Shown here piece after piece: positions 5,873 to 8,319 of a DNA stretch of 8,319 bases. Source of the DNA: Chlamydiota bacterium (GTDB lineage Bacteria; Auribacterota; UBA3054; B51-G9); NCBI GenBank assembly GCA_003648225.1, contig QMOL01000122.1, forward strand, positions 1 to 8,319, in the 5' to 3' direction. The stretch's first letter is position 1. The number at the start of each line of letters is the position of its first letter. Made by a program: the position numbers and the translations under genes. The notes beneath the pieces are model-generated. The model worked only from the letters and a program-made list of their open reading frames with translations, was not told the origin of the DNA and did no database searches.

Positions 5873-6889
5873 ATGCCGAAAAAAGCTTTCATTACTGGTA
5901 TCACCGGACAAGATGGTTCTTATTTAACCGAATTGCTACTTGAAAAAGGTTACGAAGTTTATGGTCTCATTAGAAGAAGTTCTTCCTTCAATACAGCCAG
6001 ATTGGAGCACCTTTACAAAGATCCCCATCAGGTATCCAGACTCCACCTTGAATACGGAAACCTTACAGACGGAACCCGTTTAAGCGAATTGATTAGAGAT
6101 ATCCATCCAGATGAAATTTATAATCTCGGAACTCAGTCTCACGTTCGCGTTTCTTTTGACGAACCCGTTTATTCGGTTACCGCCGGCGCGCTTGGCACGT
6201 TAAACGTTCTTGAAGGAATTCGTCGTCTCGACCCTATGCCGAAATATTATCAGGCGTCTTCAAGTGAAATGTACGGCTTGGTTCAGGAAGTCCCGCAGTC
6301 GGAAAAAACTCCTTTTCATCCAAGAAGCCCTTATGGCTGCGCAAAAGTTTACTCTTTCTGGCAAACAGTTAATTACAGAGAAGCTTACGGAATGTACGCC
6401 TGCAACGGAATCCTTTTTAATCATGAATCCCCACGCCGAGGTGAAACTTTCGTTACAAGAAAAATCACCCGTGCGGCAACTAAAATTAAACTCGGCCTCC
6501 AAAATAAACTGTACCTCGGAAACCTTGACGCAAAGCGCGATTGGGGTTTCGCGGGAGATTATGTTAAAGCGATGTGGCTTATGCTCCAGCAGGACGAACC
6601 GGATGATTTTGTTATCGCGACCGGCAAAACATATTCCGTTCGCGAATTTCTTGACGAAGTTTTTGGTTACCTTGATCTCGATTGGCAAAAATATGTTGAA
6701 ATTGACCCGAGATATTTTAGACCCAGTGAAGTAGAACTCCTGCTCGGCGATCCCGCAAAAGCAAAACAAAAACTCGGCTGGGAAGCTGAAGTCGACCTCA
6801 AAGACCTCGCGAAAATGATGGTTGACAGCGATATGCAAATCGCGCAGGATGAAAAAGCGGTTGCGGACTCTCGCGCGGCAAGAGGATAA
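5873..6889 (+). CDS. gmd: GDP-mannose 4,6-dehydratase
   Basis: Converts GDP-D-mannose to GDP-4-dehydro-6-deoxy-D-mannose in the cytoplasm, the first step toward GDP-L-fucose, GDP-rhamnose and related surface sugars. The 338 residues are close to full family length. The NADP-binding Rossmann motif GITGQDG is at 9-15, followed by LIRRSSSFNTARLEHLY (32-48). The catalytic set is visible: SSSEMYG (129-135; S130 where E. coli has Thr, and E132) and Y154-x-x-x-K158 (YGCAK). NGILFNHESPRRGETFVTRKITRA (178-201) and KRDWGFAGDY (221-230) are hallmark blocks for this enzyme rather than other sugar-nucleotide dehydratases. AGGA at 5863-5866 supports the ATG. It stands alone: no GDP-fucose synthase, reductase or glycosyltransferase adjoins it, so the second step must be encoded elsewhere. 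The last 15 or so residues (QDEKAVADSRAARG) are a variable tail. Confidence 0.97.
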   Translation: MPKKAFITGITGQDGSYLTELLLEKGYEVYGLIRRSSSFNTARLEHLYKDPHQVSRLHLEYGNLTDGTRLSELIRDIHPDEIYNLGTQSHVRVSFDEPVYSVTAGALGTLNVLEGIRRLDPMPKYYQASSSEMYGLVQEVPQSEKTPFHPRSPYGCAKVYSFWQTVNYREAYGMYACNGILFNHESPRRGETFVTRKITRAATKIKLGLQNKLYLGNLDAKRDWGFAGDYVKAMWLMLQQDEPDDFVIATGKTYSVREFLDEVFGYLDLDWQKYVEIDPRYFRPSEVELLLGDPAKAKQKLGWEAEVDLKDLAKMMVDSDMQIAQDEKAVADSRAARG

Positions 6890-6933
6890 GCCGGAAGATA
6901 TCCAATTTATTTCGAATATTATGTATTCTGTAG

Positions 6934-6952
6934 CCGACCTCGCTGAGGTCGG
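6934..6952. terminator. Strong hairpin after gmd, REP-like or terminator
   Basis: A perfect 8-bp GC-rich stem CCGACCTC / GAGGTCGG with a GCT loop, 45 bp after the gmd stop. The tract after it (AATTCTTC) is only weakly U-rich, so it may be an intrinsic terminator of modest strength or a dispersed REP-type palindrome. A second hairpin follows at 6964-6991. Confidence 0.5.
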
Positions 6953-6963
6953 AATTCTTCAAT

Positions 6964-6991
6964 AGCCAACGGATTCACTTCATAGTTGGCT
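6964..6991. repeat. Second inverted repeat after gmd
   Basis: AGCCAAC (6964-6970) pairs with GTTGGCT (6985-6991) over a 14-nt loop. Its left arm (TAGCCAAC) resembles the left flank of the preceding hairpin (TAGCCGAC), so the two may form one composite repeat unit. There is no gene between 6890 and 7148. Confidence 0.4.
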
Positions 6992-7031
6992 CGTTCGATG
7001 GTATTGCACCACAGTACTCAATCAACAAATG

Positions 7032-7068
7032 TTGTCGAATGATATCGACAAAAAATGTCGATTGTCGA
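7032..7068. promoter_or_regulatory. Cluster of TGTCGA/TCGACA sites, operator-like or alternative hairpins
   Basis: Four copies of the hexamer in 37 bp: TTGTCGA (7032-7038), TCGACAA (7045-7051), TGTCGA (7056-7061) and TTGTCGA (7062-7068). The second copy can pair with the first (6-nt loop) or with the third (5-nt AAAAA loop), so the two hairpins exclude each other. The cluster lies 81 bp upstream of the secreted-protein ATG. It could be a binding site or an RNA switch element if transcribed. Confidence 0.4.
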
Positions 7069-7148
7069 TAATGATTTTGAATAATTAAGTTCAACGAACG
7101 TCAAAGGATTAGAAATTAGTTTAAAATTTAAATTATTCCGGAGGCAAA

Positions 7149-7625
7149 ATGAAAACTAAAATATTCTTCCTGCTTTTCTTAACTGTCCCTTTGTTTGCTG
7201 TATTGAAATCAAATAAAAATACTATTTCCAACATCCACAACATTACAAAAATTAACACAAATAAAGTTAATGTTACTTCCACAACTACTAATGTTGTTCA
7301 TCGCGAAAGTTCAGTTGCTGACGATGCTGTTTCTCAAGGGTTAAAAGGAGAGTTAAAGAAAAAATCTTATACTCATAGTCAGCAAATGAAGGGAAGTAGT
7401 TGTGTTCCATATATAACATGCCGGTCTTCTAAAATCAGAAGTCATGGAAGAACTGTCGGTAAGGTAAAAACTCACAAAACTTCCATCGGCGTAAAATCAA
7501 CTCTTTACGATGAAAATGATAATAAAATCGGTTCAGTGCATAGAGTTGGTAACAATACCGTTTACAGAGACGCAAATGGTAAAAGATTGTCACGCCGTGA
7601 AGCCAAAAGACGCGGATTAAGATGA
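7149..7625 (+). CDS. Small secreted basic protein, unknown function
   Basis: A 158-residue protein I do not recognise. Residues 1-17 look like a Sec signal peptide (MKTKIFFLLFLTVPLFA), with possible cleavage after the Ala. A Thr/Asn-rich stretch (about 20-50) follows, then a short segment with two cysteines, SSCVPYITC (83-91), which could form a disulfide. The C-terminal third is strongly basic and contains two related units of about 17-20 residues: STLYDENDNKIGSVHRVGNN and TVYRDANGKRLSRREAKRRG. The Y-D-x-N-(D/G)-K pattern resembles short YD-like repeats in exported bacterial proteins. The last residues (KRLSRREAKRRGLR) could bind nucleic acid or an acidic surface. A strong Shine-Dalgarno GGAGG (7140-7144) sits before the ATG, the best ribosome site in the window. 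It appears monocistronic. Confidence 0.72.
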   Translation: MKTKIFFLLFLTVPLFAVLKSNKNTISNIHNITKINTNKVNVTSTTTNVVHRESSVADDAVSQGLKGELKKKSYTHSQQMKGSSCVPYITCRSSKIRSHGRTVGKVKTHKTSIGVKSTLYDENDNKIGSVHRVGNNTVYRDANGKRLSRREAKRRGLR

Positions 7626-7695
7626 GTATAAAACGTCGTTCTCGATTTTAAACCGGAAAAAAGTAAAAAAGGATGTCGGGCGTAGTTGATGCAGC

Positions 7696-7716
7696 AAAAG
7701 CCCGGCTTCGTGCCGG
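7696..7716 (-). terminator. Probable intrinsic terminator of tRNA-Ala
   Basis: Read on the minus strand, about 52 nt past the tRNA 3' end: CCGGC (7716-7712), loop ACGAA, GCCGG (7706-7702), then GC and TTTT (7699-7696). A competing 7-bp hairpin, GTGCCGG / CCGGCAC (7726-7710), uses the same CCGGC segment and would be transcribed first. Confidence 0.5.
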
Positions 7717-7767
7717 TTTCCGGCACTATGCCGCGGCAGTTTTCATTCGTCTGCGTCGAACAAAGAA

Positions 7768-7843
7768 TGGTGGAGCGGAAGGGGATCGAACCCTCGACCT
7801 CAACGTTGCGAACGTTGCGCTCTCCCAACTGAGCTACCGCCCC
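7768..7843 (-). tRNA. tRNA-Ala (anticodon CGC)
   Basis: A 76-nt cloverleaf including an encoded CCA end. The acceptor stem GGGGCGG / CCGCTCC contains G3-U70, the main alanine identity element. The D arm is GCTC-AGTTGGGA-GAGC. The anticodon stem CAACG / CGTTG closes the loop TTCGCAA, giving anticodon CGC, which reads GCG. The T arm is GAGGG-TTCGATC-CCCTT, with one G-U pair. The discriminator is A73. A perfect-consensus promoter lies upstream. Open reading frames crossing this locus on both strands are artefacts of the tRNA sequence. Confidence 0.97.
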
Positions 7844-7922
7844 ATGAATTCCGTAATCGGTAATTAGTATTCGGTATTCAGCAAATACAAAGTACAAAGC
7901 AAATCCGGTTTCAAGCGTGATT

Positions 7923-7951
7923 ATTATACTTGTTTTCATTTTTTTTGTCAA
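7923..7951 (-). promoter_or_regulatory. Perfect-consensus sigma-70 promoter of tRNA-Ala
   Basis: On the minus strand: TTGACA (7951-7946), exactly 17 bp, and TATAAT (7928-7923). The start point would be near 7916, leaving a 5' leader of about 73 nt for RNase P removal. It overlaps the divergent malic enzyme promoter. Confidence 0.75.
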
Positions 7952-7962
7952 TTTGATATAAT
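7933..7962 (+). promoter_or_regulatory. Extended -10 promoter of the malic enzyme gene
   Basis: TGATATAAT extended -10 element (TATAAT at 7957-7962) with a weak -35 TTTTCA (7933-7938, four of six) at 18-bp spacing. The start point would be near 7969, and the leader of about 37 nt carries AAGGA (7996-8000) before the ATG at 8006. Confidence 0.6.
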
Positions 7963-8005
7963 TTCTACTACTAAAATATTATTTGTTAAACCTTTAAGGA
8001 AAATT

Positions 8006-8319
8006 ATGAATTATAACGAAGAGGCAATTAAAAAACATCTGGAATGGAAAGGTAAAATCGAAATCAAAAGCAGAGTGCAGCTTGAAAATAAAGATGACTT
8101 GAGTATCGCCTATACTCCCGGCGTTGCCGAACCATGCCGCAGAATTCAAGAAAATACCGACGATGTCTTTAAATATACACGTAAAGGAAATCTCGTCGCC
8201 GTTGTTACTGACGGAACAGCAGTCCTCGGTCTCGGTGATATCGGTCCGGAAGCAGAAATGCCTGTTATGGAAGGCAAAGCGATTTTATTCAAAGAATTTG
8301 GTGATGTTGACGCATTCCC
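8006..8319 (+). CDS. Malic enzyme, NAD(P)-dependent, decarboxylating (3' end missing)
   Basis: Oxidatively decarboxylates malate to pyruvate and CO2 with NAD(P)H formation, linking the TCA-type acids to pyruvate. The first 104 residues are present. They include SIAYTPGVAEPCRRI (33-47) with the probable catalytic Tyr36, then VVTDGTAVLGLGDIGPEAEMPVMEGKAILFKEFGDVDAF (66-104) with the probable catalytic Lys91. The short N-terminal region before the Tyr shows the compact bacterial form (MaeB/YtsJ type) rather than the longer SfcA-like form. AAGGA at 7996-8000 supports the ATG. The NAD(P)-binding domain lies beyond the window, so cofactor preference and any fused phosphotransacetylase-like domain cannot be judged. 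It is divergent from tRNA-Ala. Confidence 0.95.
   Translation, partial: MNYNEEAIKKHLEWKGKIEIKSRVQLENKDDLSIAYTPGVAEPCRRIQENTDDVFKYTRKGNLVAVVTDGTAVLGLGDIGPEAEMPVMEGKAILFKEFGDVDAF

Noticed and set aside
6210..6838. Long open frames overlapping gmd on both strands
   Set aside because: gmd is unmistakable in its own frame. The others show no motifs and no ribosome sites.
7673..7867. Plus-strand open frame of 64 codons containing GGAEGDRTLDLNVANVALSQ
   Set aside because: It is antisense to the same tRNA. The peptide is likewise a tRNA artefact and has no ribosome site.
7562..7951. Minus-strand open frame of 129 codons containing AVAQLGERNVRNVEVEGSIP
   Set aside because: It runs straight through tRNA-Ala and the tRNA promoter. 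This peptide is the familiar conceptual translation of tRNA genes, not a protein.
1..8319. Sigma-54 (-24/-12) promoters that the NtrC-like regulator might control
   Set aside because: I looked for TGGCAC-N5-TTGC-type sites by eye. The only TGGCAC-like match, near 6194, is inside gmd and lacks the TTGC half.
1..8319. CRISPR array, insertion sequence, integrase or defence genes
   Set aside because: No regular spacer-repeat pattern, terminal repeats or such protein families are present.

Overview
The window is low-GC bacterial chromosomal DNA with compact spacing and ordinary housekeeping or regulatory genes. I saw no phage, transposase, CRISPR or plasmid gene. The phylum cannot be fixed from sequence alone. 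Several features point loosely to an anaerobic, Gram-negative-like lineage such as a Planctomycetota (Phycisphaerae-like) or a neighbouring phylum: an NtrB/NtrC-type sigma-54 regulatory pair, a DRTGG and PHP gene pair of the sort found near [FeFe]-hydrogenase genes in anaerobes, a DUF151+UVR protein, a HEAT-repeat protein ending in paired KW-x-x-WW motifs, and short degenerate tandem repeats between genes. This is a weak inference.

Layout. Positions 1-2577 hold a minus-strand operon. A cysteine-rich DUF6485-type small protein comes first, then a membrane sensor histidine kinase, then a sigma-54-dependent response regulator cut off by the window start. A good divergent promoter region at about 2617-2703 separates it from a plus-strand DRTGG-domain gene (2738-3070). 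A 236-bp repeat-rich spacer follows, then a PHP-domain metal-dependent hydrolase (3307-4014) and a bifunctional-nuclease-family protein with a UVR tail (4124-4693). A convergent membrane-anchored HEAT-repeat gene lies on the minus strand (4749-5720). It is divergent from GDP-mannose 4,6-dehydratase (5873-6889). A 259-bp spacer with several hairpins leads to a small secreted basic protein (7149-7625), then a minus-strand tRNA-Ala(CGC) (7768-7843), and finally the first third or so of a malic enzyme gene running off the right edge (8006-8319).

How the parts relate. The regulatory operon is the only clear multi-gene system. The kinase should sense an extracytoplasmic cue and phosphorylate the NtrC-like activator, and the DUF6485 protein is an unexplained co-transcribed partner. 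The DRTGG and PHP genes are probably functionally linked, because such families recur together elsewhere. The dehydratase gives GDP-4-keto-6-deoxymannose for surface sugars, but no partner enzyme is next to it. The malic enzyme is central metabolism. Promoters are unusually close to the sigma-70 consensus: at least two are perfect TTGACA-17-TATAAT. Ribosome binding sites are mixed, with four genes carrying a clear Shine-Dalgarno sequence and six lacking one. One of the six has a predicted promoter placed so that its mRNA would be leaderless.

I did not find a convincing new defence or mobile system. The most interesting leads are the DUF6485-kinase-regulator operon, a PHP protein lacking the first histidine of its HxH motif, interlocked divergent promoters between tRNA-Ala and malic enzyme, and unexplained palindromes in the spacers.
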